This document shows, piece after piece, positions 40,901 through 50,323 of a stretch of DNA of 64,000 bases (the stretch's first letter is position 1; each line of letters begins with the position of its first letter). Below the pieces are notes generated by a model that was not told where the DNA came from, made no database searches, and worked only from the letters and a program-made list of their open reading frames with translations. Source of the stretch: an uncultured Paracoccaceae bacterium (GTDB lineage: Bacteria; Pseudomonadota; Alphaproteobacteria; Rhodobacterales; Rhodobacteraceae); contig CAJXSR010000005.1 of assembly GCA_913061275.1 (NCBI GenBank), forward strand, positions 62,001 to 126,000, in the 5' to 3' direction. A program made the translations under genes and the position numbers.

Positions 40901-41407
40901 AGTGGTCATCCCTACCCTAATGCCACTTTGGCATTAGATGACGTGCAAGACCACATAAATAAGTGCAAACGTCCAAACCGCGCCTCTTTGCATAGCGTAA
41001 TACTTCCTGGGCCAACTGGCGAGTTAAATCAACTGTCCACATATGCGCGCGGACTGGTGTTGTGCCTTGGCCCAACGCTAACACAGGCACGCGATCAAGC
41101 ACGTGACGCCCAAAATTCAGGATGTACAACCGTTATTATTGCCCCAGGTGCCAAGCCAGAAGAAGGTTTATCTGGTACGATGCCACTTTCGCATTTAGAA
41201 CAATTATCAGGTTATGACGCGGTAATTTTATGGGCGGGGGAAAGTTCTTTGCGCGAAGCACGTTTTGCAATGGCTAACCGCAAGGGTACTTTACTACCCC
41301 TTATAGATGCCCATGATGTTGTTGAACGTTGCACACTGGAACGTCATGTTTGCATTGATACAACTGCAGCAGGTGGAAATGCCGCACTTTTAGCGGCAGA
41401 AAGTTAG
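37919..41407 (+). CDS. putA: Bifunctional proline dehydrogenase / L-glutamate gamma-semialdehyde dehydrogenase
   Basis: 1162 aa; PRODH region ([32 protein letters not shown]) and P5CDH region ([51 protein letters not shown]). Confidence 0.97.
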   Translation: [1162 protein letters not shown]

Positions 41408-41497
41408 TATGAATAAAGATAAACTGTCATAACATTGTTACAATGAATTCATAAGAAGACCACGCAACCCATATGTAAAAACATTGGAAATGGTAAA

Positions 41498-42193
41498 ATG
41501 TCGGGAAATGGCTCTAAAATACTGGTAATTGAAGATGAACCTTCACAGCTGGAATTGCTTAGTTATAACCTCGATGTTGAGGGATATGATGTTTATAAAG
41601 CGGATACAGGCGAAGAAGGTTTATTAATCTTGCAAGAGGTTGAAATAGACCTGATTTTACTAGACTGGATGCTGCCCAAAACATCGGGTTTAGAGATTTG
41701 CCGCCAGATTAAACGCGGGAAACACACCAAATCCATTCCTGTGATTATGTTGACGGCACGAGGCGAAGAAGATGATAAAGTTCGCGGTCTGGATACAGGT
41801 GCAAACGATTACATCGTAAAACCCTATTCAATAAAAGAACTTTTGGCCCGTGTACGGGCAGGATTACGCAGTGCCAAAGGCATTGTCGGGGTAAATATGT
41901 TGACTTATGAACAACTGACAATGGATTTAACCAGCCATGTCGTGCGTTTAGGCAGCCAATCTATCCACCTTGGCCCACTTGAATTTAAACTTCTACGTAT
42001 CTTAATAGAGGCCCCTACACGCGTGTTTTCACGTGACCAGTTACTTGAACGGGTTTGGAGTAACGCGTTAGAGGTAGAAACCCGCACAGTAGACGTACAC
42101 ATCGGGCGCCTGCGAAAACAACTGAATGCCGTAGCAGATGGTGACTATATCCGCACAGTTCGCGGGTTTGGCTATTCTTTGGATAAGGCTTAA
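41498..42193 (+). CDS. phoB: Response regulator, OmpR/PhoB family
   Basis: 231 aa; receiver (ILVIEDEPSQLELL, LILLDWMLPKTSG, VIMLTARGEEDDKVRGLDTGANDYIVKPY) and winged helix (LLERVWSNALEVETRTVDVHIGRLRKQL). No phoR seen alongside. Confidence 0.85.
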   Translation: MSGNGSKILVIEDEPSQLELLSYNLDVEGYDVYKADTGEEGLLILQEVEIDLILLDWMLPKTSGLEICRQIKRGKHTKSIPVIMLTARGEEDDKVRGLDTGANDYIVKPYSIKELLARVRAGLRSAKGIVGVNMLTYEQLTMDLTSHVVRLGSQSIHLGPLEFKLLRILIEAPTRVFSRDQLLERVWSNALEVETRTVDVHIGRLRKQLNAVADGDYIRTVRGFGYSLDKA

Positions 42194-43077
42194 GGCCACT
42201 TCGCCACTGGTGGCATAGACATCAGGACAGCGGACGGATCATGGCCTGATTGCAGGCCAAAATGCGTGCCGCGATCATAGACCAGATTAAATTCCACATA
42301 GCGGCCACGTTTGATTAACTGCGTTTCACGGTCTGCATCTGTCCAAGGTTCATCGCGGCGTTGCTTGGTGATCGGCACGAACGCGTCTAAGAATGCGCGC
42401 CCCACATCTTGGGTGAAAGCAAAATCAGCATCCCAATCCCCTGTGGCCAAATCATCATAGAAAATGCCGCCCACTCCGCGTGGCTCATTCCAGTGTTTGA
42501 TGGTGAAATATTCATCTGCCCAGTCTTTGAATTTCGGGTAATAGGCAGGGTCGTGCCGATCACAAGCCTTTCGCAATACATCATGGAAAAATCCAGTATC
42601 TTCAGCCACTTCAACCATAGGCGTCAGATCGGCCCCGCCGCCAAACCAGCTAGCACTTGGCGTCCAAAACATGCGTGTATTCATATGCACAGTAGGTGTT
42701 TTCGGGCTGTTCATGTGGGCGACTAACGACACGCCAGATGCCCAGAAAACCGGGTCATCTTCAAGGCCAGGAATGTCTTTGCGCGCCGCCATAGCCTTAA
42801 TCATCATCGGGCTAAGCGTTCCGTGAACAGTGGATATATTAACCCCAACTTTTTCAAACAACCGCCCCCCGCGCATCACTGACATCAGCCCACCACCACC
42901 GTCCCCATCGGTACCGCGTGTGGTTTCACGCAACTCAAAACGTCCAGCGGGTTTATCCGCATGCGGGCCAGTTACCTGTTCATCTTCCAACTGCTCAAAA
43001 GCCGCGCAAATGGTGTTACGAAGTTCTTCAAACCAACGCGATGCGGTGTCTTTGCGGGTTTGGGCTTGATCGCTCAT
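42190..43077 (-). CDS. hemF: Oxygen-dependent coproporphyrinogen oxidase
   Basis: Start at MSDQAQTRKDTASRWFEELRN; WFGGGADLTPMVEVAEDTGFFH, NEPRGVGGIFYDDL, RGRYVEFNLVYDRGTHFGLQSG. Confidence 0.97.
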   Translation of the reverse strand: MSDQAQTRKDTASRWFEELRNTICAAFEQLEDEQVTGPHADKPAGRFELRETTRGTDGDGGGGLMSVMRGGRLFEKVGVNISTVHGTLSPMMIKAMAARKDIPGLEDDPVFWASGVSLVAHMNSPKTPTVHMNTRMFWTPSASWFGGGADLTPMVEVAEDTGFFHDVLRKACDRHDPAYYPKFKDWADEYFTIKHWNEPRGVGGIFYDDLATGDWDADFAFTQDVGRAFLDAFVPITKQRRDEPWTDADRETQLIKRGRYVEFNLVYDRGTHFGLQSGHDPSAVLMSMPPVAKWP

Positions 43078-43135
43078 TTGGGTTTGCTCCAAAATAATTC
43101 TGTTTGCACGTGTTACTTAATTCACACCAAGTTTA

Positions 43136-43924
43136 CTAGCGTCCTTTCCACACAGGATCACGTTTTTCTGCAAAAGCTTTAGCACCTTCCAGCTGATCCT
43201 CAGAGGTATATAGCGTTTTAACTGTGGGGAATTCGCTATGCGTTATCTTTTTAAGCGCATCATTAAATTTCATATTCTCTGCTTCGCGCACAACTTCCTT
43301 GATCGCTGCATAAACCAATGGCGGGCCAGAGGCCAAAAGGTCGGCCATTTCACGTGCCTTTGTCATTAGGTCGGCTGCAGGATGGATGTGATTGACAAAC
43401 CCCCAACGCGCAGCTTCTTCCACGTCCAACCAACGCCCTGTGAACAGCATTTCCAGCGCAATATGATAAGGAATGCGTTTGGGCAGTTTCAACGATGCAG
43501 CATCGGCCACAGTACCAGAGCGGATTTCAGGCAAAGCGAATGAGGCGTGATCTGCGGCCAGAATAATGTCGCAAGACAAGGCCAATTCCAACCCGCCGCC
43601 GCAACATATACCGTTCACGGCTGCAATGATCGGCTTATTCAGATTGGGCAGTTCTTGCATACCGCCAAAACCGCCCAGCCCGTAGTCACCGTCAACCGCA
43701 TCACCACTGGCGGCGGCTTTCAAATCCCAACCAGGGCAGAAAAACTTATCACCGGCACCTGTAACAATGGCAACCCGCAGGTCTGGATCATCGCGAAAAT
43801 CAGCGAAAACATCCCCCATAATACGGCTGGTTTTCAGATCAATCGCATTGGCTTTGGGACGATCCAAAGTAATTTCCAGCACTGTGCCATTACGGTGGGT
43901 CTTGATAGGGCTATCGGTCATCAT
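43136..43924 (-). CDS. Enoyl-CoA hydratase/isomerase (crotonobetainyl-CoA hydratase-like)
   Basis: 262 aa; crotonase fold (AIDLKTSRIMGDVFADFRDDPDLRVAIVTGAGDKFFCPGWDLKAA, NGICCGGGLELALSCDIILAA); in the carnitine gene cluster. Confidence 0.9.
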   Translation of the reverse strand: MMTDSPIKTHRNGTVLEITLDRPKANAIDLKTSRIMGDVFADFRDDPDLRVAIVTGAGDKFFCPGWDLKAAASGDAVDGDYGLGGFGGMQELPNLNKPIIAAVNGICCGGGLELALSCDIILAADHASFALPEIRSGTVADAASLKLPKRIPYHIALEMLFTGRWLDVEEAARWGFVNHIHPAADLMTKAREMADLLASGPPLVYAAIKEVVREAENMKFNDALKKITHSEFPTVKTLYTSEDQLEGAKAFAEKRDPVWKGR

Positions 43925-45959
43925 ACTCTCCTAGTCTGATTAGGGCATCTGCCGCAATCGAATTTGTAGGCGTACACAGCACAGGATTAATCTCAACCTC
44001 TTCAATGCGCCCGACATGTTCCATAACAAAGCTTTGCACAGCCATGACTGCATCAACAATAGGTTTGATGTCAGTCGCAGGTTTGCCGCGAAAGCCATTC
44101 AGCAGTTTGGCAATACGTAACTCCCCAAGTGCATCTTCAATATCAACTGCCGAACTTGGCACCAACAACGACACGCTATCGCTTAGCAGTTCTGTTAAAA
44201 CACCCCCAGCCGCGATGGTTAAAACATAACCATGAGCTGGGTCAAGAACCACGCCCACCAACACTTCAGCCACGGCATTCGTAATCATTTCCTCAACCAA
44301 ATAGCTGTCAGTAAGTATGGCATTTGCAGCACTGATAACATCGGCCCGACCAGTAAGGTTCAAAGCCACAGCACCTGCTTCTGATTTATGGGCAATACCC
44401 TGCCCTTTTAGCACAACGGGAAACCCAATTTCGGTAGCAAGCTTCCCTGCTTCTTCCGCTGTATACGCTATGAGCGATTTAGGGGAAACAACACCAAAAT
44501 TATGTAGTGCAGATTTAGCTGCCGCTTCGGTCAAGACCTTTGGATCTTTAGCAGGTAGTGGCAGAACAACTGGCAGAGGGGTAATTTCACCACGCCCACA
44601 AAATGCCGCCACTTCAATCGCGGCAAGTGTTTCATCCAAGCCGTAAAACGGCACGATACCACGTTCCACTAGGTTGATGGCTACATCTTCAGGCATATTT
44701 TCGGGCAATGACGTCGTTATCGCCATAGGCAGGCCCGACATTTTGGTGGCTGCTTCCACCCCATCAATCACCCCATCCCATTCCGACAGGTCACAACGGT
44801 CAGCGCGCGGGAAATCGCAGATAAGAACCCCTAAAGCTAAATGTGGTTCCATCATTGCTGTAAAGGTTTGGGCTAAAGCTGTTGGATTGCCCCAAATATA
44901 AGTGTGATAATCCAAAGGATTAGAAAGTTTAACCATTGGGCCAAGGGCGCACCCCAAGTTATCCCTTTGGGTTTGGGTTAAGTCAGGAAAACATATATTG
45001 CGCCCAACAGCACTGTCCGCCATTAGGCTAGCCTCACCCCCAGAACATGACATAGAGGCAATTTTATTAGAGGTCAGCGGTCCAGCAACATGTAAAAGTT
45101 TCAGACTTTCCAGCAGTTCGGGTAAGGAAGCCACCTGCGCCATTCCTAACCGTCGAAACAATGCGTTTGCACCTGCTTCACTGCCTGCAACGGATGCGGT
45201 ATGTGAAACGGTTGCGGCCTGAGCGTGGATAGATTTCCCAACCTTCAACACTACAATCGGCTTGCCTAAATCCCGTGCAGTTCTGGCCAGTTGCTCAAAC
45301 TGGCGCAAATCGTCAATACCCTCGACATGCAGCCCTAGGGCAGTCACACGCGGGTCGGCCAGCAATGCAGCCCCGATATCTGACAAGCCAGTTTGCGCCT
45401 GATTACCTGCAGTCACCACATATGCTATCGGCAATCCGCGCCGTTGCATTGTGATGTTAATCGCAATGTTGGATGATTGCGTAATTATGGCCACACCACT
45501 ATCCACACGTACCCCGCCGTGCTGGTCAGGCCACAAAAGGGCGCCATCCAGATAATTAACAAAGCCGTAACAATTAGGGCCGATAATCGTCATATCGCCT
45601 GCTGCATCCAATAATTGTGCTTGCAAATCAGCACCGGTCACGTCTTCACCCACAGCTTCTAGAAAACCACTAGCAAAGCAAACTGCACCGCCTGCGCCTA
45701 TGTCACGTAAAGTACGCACAACATCGATAGTTGTAACGCGGTTTACACCGATAAAGCATGCATCTGGTGCTTGCGGCAGGTCAGAAACCGTTCGAAAACA
45801 CGGCACCCCATCAATACGGTCTTTTGATGGGTGGATGGGATAAATCGCACCCGAAAAGCCAAACTCCCTACATTTTACGATTACATTTTCACACCAAGTA
45901 CCGCCCCCTATTACAGCAATGCTTTTCGGGCGAAAAAGGCGATCTAACCCCGTTGCCAT
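43911..45959 (-). CDS. Acetate--CoA ligase (ADP-forming)-family acyl-CoA synthetase, fused alpha/beta
   Basis: 682 aa; CoA-binding N-terminus (LFRPKSIAVIGGGTWCENVIVKCREFGFSGAIYPIHP), C-terminal ATP-grasp (VVLKGQGIAHKSEAGAVALNL). Confidence 0.9.
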   Translation of the reverse strand: MATGLDRLFRPKSIAVIGGGTWCENVIVKCREFGFSGAIYPIHPSKDRIDGVPCFRTVSDLPQAPDACFIGVNRVTTIDVVRTLRDIGAGGAVCFASGFLEAVGEDVTGADLQAQLLDAAGDMTIIGPNCYGFVNYLDGALLWPDQHGGVRVDSGVAIITQSSNIAINITMQRRGLPIAYVVTAGNQAQTGLSDIGAALLADPRVTALGLHVEGIDDLRQFEQLARTARDLGKPIVVLKVGKSIHAQAATVSHTASVAGSEAGANALFRRLGMAQVASLPELLESLKLLHVAGPLTSNKIASMSCSGGEASLMADSAVGRNICFPDLTQTQRDNLGCALGPMVKLSNPLDYHTYIWGNPTALAQTFTAMMEPHLALGVLICDFPRADRCDLSEWDGVIDGVEAATKMSGLPMAITTSLPENMPEDVAINLVERGIVPFYGLDETLAAIEVAAFCGRGEITPLPVVLPLPAKDPKVLTEAAAKSALHNFGVVSPKSLIAYTAEEAGKLATEIGFPVVLKGQGIAHKSEAGAVALNLTGRADVISAANAILTDSYLVEEMITNAVAEVLVGVVLDPAHGYVLTIAAGGVLTELLSDSVSLLVPSSAVDIEDALGELRIAKLLNGFRGKPATDIKPIVDAVMAVQSFVMEHVGRIEEVEINPVLCTPTNSIAADALIRLGEYDDR

Positions 45960-47120
45960 TCAGGCCCCCAAGGGCCGCAACAAGTCGCGGCTGATAATGT
46001 GGCGTTGAATTTCTGATGTGCCATCCCAGATCCGTTCCACCCGTGCATCGCGCCAGAAACGCTCAATCGGAAAATCATCCATCAGGCCCATGCCGCCGTA
46101 AATCTGCAAAGTGGAATCTGTTACACGTGCCAGCATTTCGGATGCATATAGTTTGGCACTGGCTATTTCACGGTTAGCAGGCAAGCCTTGATCCAACCGC
46201 CATGCAGCCGCCAGCGTTAACCAGTCAGCAGCGTCAATTTCGGTAATCATATCGGCAATTTGAAAGCTTACACCTTGAAATTTACCGATTTGCTGGCCAA
46301 ACTGCTTACGCTCTGCCGCATAATTCAGTGCATAGTCAAAACACCGTCGCGCGCGCCCCACAGACATTGTCGCAACCGTGATGCGGGTGGCATAAAGCCA
46401 TTCATTCATCACCGCAAAGCCGCCATCAACCTCACCCAGAATCTGGGCTTGCGGCAGGCGGCAATCATCAAAATCCAAAATACAATTTTTGTACCCTTTG
46501 TGAGAAACCGAATTATACCCATCACGCACCTCAAACCCCTTCGTACCGCGATCAACCAAAAACGTAGTGATGCGCTTTTTAGGGCCGCGCGGGGTATCGT
46601 CTACCCCAGTTGCTACAAATACAATAAAGAAATCAGCATGTTCCGCGCCTGAGATAAAGTGCTTTGAACCGTTCAAAACCCAGTCATCACCTTCCCTGAC
46701 CGCCGAACATTTCATGCCACGCACATCACTACCCGCATCGGGTTCAGTCATTGCCAGTGCATCCATGCGCTCACCACGCACAGCAGGCATTAAGTAATGT
46801 TCAATCTGGTCGTCCTTACAAGCCATCAAGATATTTTGCGGGCGCCCAAAGAAGTGGTTCAAGGCCATTGAACCGCGCCCAAGTTCTCGTTCCACAAGTG
46901 CAAAATCCACATGGCTAAGCCCTGCGCACCCAACACTTTCGGGGAAGTTACAGGCATAAAACCCCAAATCTAGGGTCTTTTGCTTAATCTCTTGTGCAAC
47001 CGCTTTGGGCACAACGCCTGTACGTTCCACCTCTTGTTCATGCGGATAAATTTCATTCTCGACAAAACTGCGCACAGTGTTGACGATCATGTCTTGTTCT
47101 TGGGTCAAACCAAATTGCAT
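45960..47120 (-). CDS. Acyl-CoA dehydrogenase
   Basis: Start at MQFGLTQEQDMIVNTVRSF; AMTEPDAGSDVRGMKCSAVREGDDWVLNGSKHFISGA, QIYGGMGLMDDFPIERFWRDARVERIWDGTSEIQRHIISRDLLR. Confidence 0.95.
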   Translation of the reverse strand: MQFGLTQEQDMIVNTVRSFVENEIYPHEQEVERTGVVPKAVAQEIKQKTLDLGFYACNFPESVGCAGLSHVDFALVERELGRGSMALNHFFGRPQNILMACKDDQIEHYLMPAVRGERMDALAMTEPDAGSDVRGMKCSAVREGDDWVLNGSKHFISGAEHADFFIVFVATGVDDTPRGPKKRITTFLVDRGTKGFEVRDGYNSVSHKGYKNCILDFDDCRLPQAQILGEVDGGFAVMNEWLYATRITVATMSVGRARRCFDYALNYAAERKQFGQQIGKFQGVSFQIADMITEIDAADWLTLAAAWRLDQGLPANREIASAKLYASEMLARVTDSTLQIYGGMGLMDDFPIERFWRDARVERIWDGTSEIQRHIISRDLLRPLGA

Positions 47121-47127
47121 AGCATAA

Positions 47128-48573
47128 CTATCCCCTTTCGCCACGTGGATCAGGCAGGGCTGCATGTGCCTTGGCCGCTATTTCTATCCGTTTCATCACT
47201 TCGGGTTCTGGGTCACAGGTACGCCGCGTTTTCAAACTGACATGCAACATGAAATGGTCACCTGTTGCCAATAACACCCCGTCTTGTGACAACATTCGGT
47301 GATGCACTTTCAGTTTTTTACCTTCGCCCAGTATAATTTGCGATTCTATCGTGATCCGCTGGCCTGCGTGGGCTTCGGCCAAATATCGACAACTTAGGTC
47401 AACGGTGAAATAGCTAAACCCACTGGCTATATAAGCGGCATCTGCACCAACAGATCCCATAACAAAATCAACCGCTTCCGAGAATGCCTCGGCATAACGG
47501 CTTTCGTTCATATGGCCGTTGTAATCTGTCCAATCAACAGGGATCATGCGATCAGCAGATTGGATGGGTTTAGTGAAATCTGGTGTCATTTTAGGCGCAA
47601 TTTGCGCCTGATGCGCATTAATTAACGCGCCTGCCGCACTGTCTTGGCCCTTTAGTGCCCGCATCATTGCAACCAGATTATCATCGCGCAAACGTTCCAA
47701 TTCACGGATTGATAAGTCGCCAGATTGTGTATCCGATTGATCTGCTATCATATCGGTCAGTTCTGGCGTCAGTTCCGGCACATCCATCAGCTTTGTCCAC
47801 GGCCATTTTAGGCACGGGCCGAATTGCGCGATGAAATGCTTCATCCCCGCCTCACCGCCTGCAATACGGTAGGTTTCAAACAGGCCCATTTGCGCCCAAC
47901 GCAAACCGAAACCATAACGAATGGCATCGTCAATTTCCTGCGTGGTGGCGATGCCGTCTTTAATCAGCCATAGGCCTTCACGCCAAACTGCCTCTAGAAA
48001 ACGATCCGCGATATGGGCGTCAATTTCTTTGCGCACATGCAGCGGGTACATGCCCAGCGAGGTCAAAATCGCTTTCGCTTTCGTTACCATATCCGCACTG
48101 GTTTTCGGTGATGGCACAACTTCGATCAGGGGCAGCAGGTACACTGGGTTAAACGGGTGCGTCACCATCACCGCATCAGGGCGCTTCATGCCCTCTTGCA
48201 ATTCTGACGGTTTAAACCCCGATGTTGATGAGCCAATAACCGCATCATGCGGGGCAAAGGCTTCGATTTGCGCAAAGACTTTATGTTTGATGTCCAATCG
48301 TTCGGGTACACTTTCCTGCACCCAATCAGCTGTTTTCACAGCCGCTTCAACTGTATCACAAATCGTCAACTTACCTTCATCAGGCAGGGCCACGTCATAT
48401 AACATTGGCAAGGAACGCCGCGCATTGCCCAATACCGCATTGATTTTACGCTTAGCTTCCGGATCAGGGTCAAACAGGTTCACATCCCAACCGTTCAAAA
48501 GGAACCGCGCTAACCAGCCTCCGCCGATCACACCGCCACCAATAATTGCTGCTGTTTTTGTCATTTCAATCAT
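47128..48573 (-). CDS. L-carnitine dehydrogenase fused to a C-terminal thioesterase (hotdog) domain
   Basis: 481 aa; AAIIGGGVIGGGWLARFLLNGWDVNLFDPDPEAKRKI (HAD fold), THPFNPVYLLPLIEVV, C-terminal VDWTDYNGHMNESRYAEAFSEAVD hotdog thioesterase motif. Confidence 0.92.
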   Translation of the reverse strand: MIEMTKTAAIIGGGVIGGGWLARFLLNGWDVNLFDPDPEAKRKINAVLGNARRSLPMLYDVALPDEGKLTICDTVEAAVKTADWVQESVPERLDIKHKVFAQIEAFAPHDAVIGSSTSGFKPSELQEGMKRPDAVMVTHPFNPVYLLPLIEVVPSPKTSADMVTKAKAILTSLGMYPLHVRKEIDAHIADRFLEAVWREGLWLIKDGIATTQEIDDAIRYGFGLRWAQMGLFETYRIAGGEAGMKHFIAQFGPCLKWPWTKLMDVPELTPELTDMIADQSDTQSGDLSIRELERLRDDNLVAMMRALKGQDSAAGALINAHQAQIAPKMTPDFTKPIQSADRMIPVDWTDYNGHMNESRYAEAFSEAVDFVMGSVGADAAYIASGFSYFTVDLSCRYLAEAHAGQRITIESQIILGEGKKLKVHHRMLSQDGVLLATGDHFMLHVSLKTRRTCDPEPEVMKRIEIAAKAHAALPDPRGERG

Positions 48574-48575
48574 TC

Positions 48576-49343
48576 CTAAGTAAGGGATTCTGTGTGGCCA
48601 TCTACAGGCATGACCATGCCGGAAATTTTTGAAGCTGCGGGTGATGCTAAAAACAGGGCCGCATCGGCCAGATCATCTGTTGTGACCCAAGTTTTCATCG
48701 ACACGCCTTTCACATAAATCTGACGTGTATCTTCAACATCCCTGCCCGTCACCGCCGCTTCATTCTTTAAAACCCGTTCCATGCGGTCACCTTCAACTGC
48801 ACCTGGGCAAATCGCGTTCACCCGAACGCCATATGGCCCAAGTTCGCAAGCAAGCGTTTTCATCAACCCGATTACGCCCCATTTTGCAGTCGCATAGGGG
48901 CTGCGCATCGGATAGCCGAACATGCCTGCGGTAGATGATGTCAGAATGATTGAACCTGATTTTTGCGCCTTCATGTGTTTTGCCGCCCACTGACAAAGCA
49001 AAAACCCCCCGTCTAGATTGGCAGATATACAAGCCCGCCAATCATCCAATTTCAACTTTTCAATCGGGCCAGCAGGGCCGCCAGTGCCCGCGTTGGCAAG
49101 GGCTACATCAACACCGCCAAAAGCTGTATCAACGTCCGCCAAAAAAGCCGCCATATCATCCGAATTCGTTACATTGGCCACACGGCCCATAATTTCAGGC
49201 TCAATTTCAGCAAGCTCCGCAATAGCGCTCGCATCAATATCACAAACTGCAACCCGCGCACCTGTAGCGTGAAACGCAAGGGCTAAGGCGCGGCCAATAC
49301 CTGCCCCACCTGCCGTTATTACCACCCTTTGAGGCGCGTTCAT
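48576..49343 (-). CDS. Short-chain dehydrogenase/reductase
   Basis: 255 aa; VVITAGGAGIGRALALAF, ANAGTGGPAG, SPYATAKWGVIGLMKTLACELGPYGVRVNAICPG. Confidence 0.95.
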   Translation of the reverse strand: MNAPQRVVITAGGAGIGRALALAFHATGARVAVCDIDASAIAELAEIEPEIMGRVANVTNSDDMAAFLADVDTAFGGVDVALANAGTGGPAGPIEKLKLDDWRACISANLDGGFLLCQWAAKHMKAQKSGSIILTSSTAGMFGYPMRSPYATAKWGVIGLMKTLACELGPYGVRVNAICPGAVEGDRMERVLKNEAAVTGRDVEDTRQIYVKGVSMKTWVTTDDLADAALFLASPAASKISGMVMPVDGHTESLT

Positions 49344-50248
49344 TTCGGCGCGCGCTTGGTTAAGTTCAACTTTTCACGCACCGCTTGCGGCCCCATAACA
49401 GTGGCCCCCATTGCCTCAATTATGGTAACAGCCCGTGCAACCAAGTCTGCATTGGTCGCCAACTGACCTTTGGCCAGCCACAGATTATCTTCCAGCCCTA
49501 CACGCACATTACCACCTGCCAAAACAGCGGCTGCTACATAGGGCATTTCATTGCGACCAATGGAAAAAGCTGACCAATTCCAATCGCTTGGCACGTTGTT
49601 GACCATCGCCATAAACGTGTTCAAATCATCAGGTGCGCCCCAGGGTATACCCATGCAAAGCTGCACCAACGCGGGTGATTTTAAGATACCTTTTTCAACC
49701 AAATTCTTGGCCAGCCACAGATGGCCCGTATCGAACGCTTCTATCTCAGGTTTCACCCCAAGTTTTTCCATCATCGCACCCATGGCTTCCAACATGCCGG
49801 GTGTATTGGTCATCACATAATCGGCTTCGGCAAAGTTCATCGTACCGCAATCCAGCGTACAAATCTCTGGTAGACATTCTGCAACATGCGCTACACGCTC
49901 TTCGGCGCTTGCCATATCGGTGCCTGCGCCCAACGGAAGCGGTGAATTTGGACTACCAAATATCATATCCCCGCCCATGCCGGCTGTCAGGTTCAGCACC
50001 ATATCCACATCGGCATCGCGCACCCGATCTGTAACTTCGCGGTAAAGCTTTAAATCACGCGATGGTACACCCGTTTCTGGGTCGCGCACATGGCAATGAA
50101 CAATCGCTGCACCCGCTTTGGCGGCCGCAATCGCACTATCAGCGATTTGTTTAGGCGAACGCGGCACATGCGGGCTACGATCTTGTGAACTACCTGATCC
50201 TGTGACGGCACAAGTAATAAAAACATTTTGGTTCATGGCTAAAGGCAT
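49340..50248 (-). CDS. BKACE (DUF849) family beta-keto acid cleavage enzyme, likely dehydrocarnitine-cleaving
   Basis: 302 aa; VFITCAVTGSGSSQDRSPHVPRSPKQIADSAIAAAKAGAAIVHCHVRDPETG, AAAVLAGGNVRVGLEDNLWLAKGQLA. Confidence 0.93.
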   Translation of the reverse strand: MPLAMNQNVFITCAVTGSGSSQDRSPHVPRSPKQIADSAIAAAKAGAAIVHCHVRDPETGVPSRDLKLYREVTDRVRDADVDMVLNLTAGMGGDMIFGSPNSPLPLGAGTDMASAEERVAHVAECLPEICTLDCGTMNFAEADYVMTNTPGMLEAMGAMMEKLGVKPEIEAFDTGHLWLAKNLVEKGILKSPALVQLCMGIPWGAPDDLNTFMAMVNNVPSDWNWSAFSIGRNEMPYVAAAVLAGGNVRVGLEDNLWLAKGQLATNADLVARAVTIIEAMGATVMGPQAVREKLNLTKRAPK

Positions 50249-50323
50249 CGAAAGACTCCGTTTGGTTTACGAAAAGTGAATAGCAGATTGACTTTTTAGA
50301 GTGTACCAATATAGACATTATTC

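Noticed and set aside
41498-42193. Possible full two-component system around the PhoB-like regulator
   Set aside because: No histidine kinase gene adjacent; flanked by putA and hemF, so only the response regulator is supported.
47921-48583. 220-aa + strand ORF opposite the carnitine dehydrogenase
   Set aside because: Antisense shadow ORF; the minus-strand frame has clear dehydrogenase motifs.
49018-49272. Short + strand ORFs opposite the SDR gene
   Set aside because: Shadow ORFs over an intact SDR coding frame.
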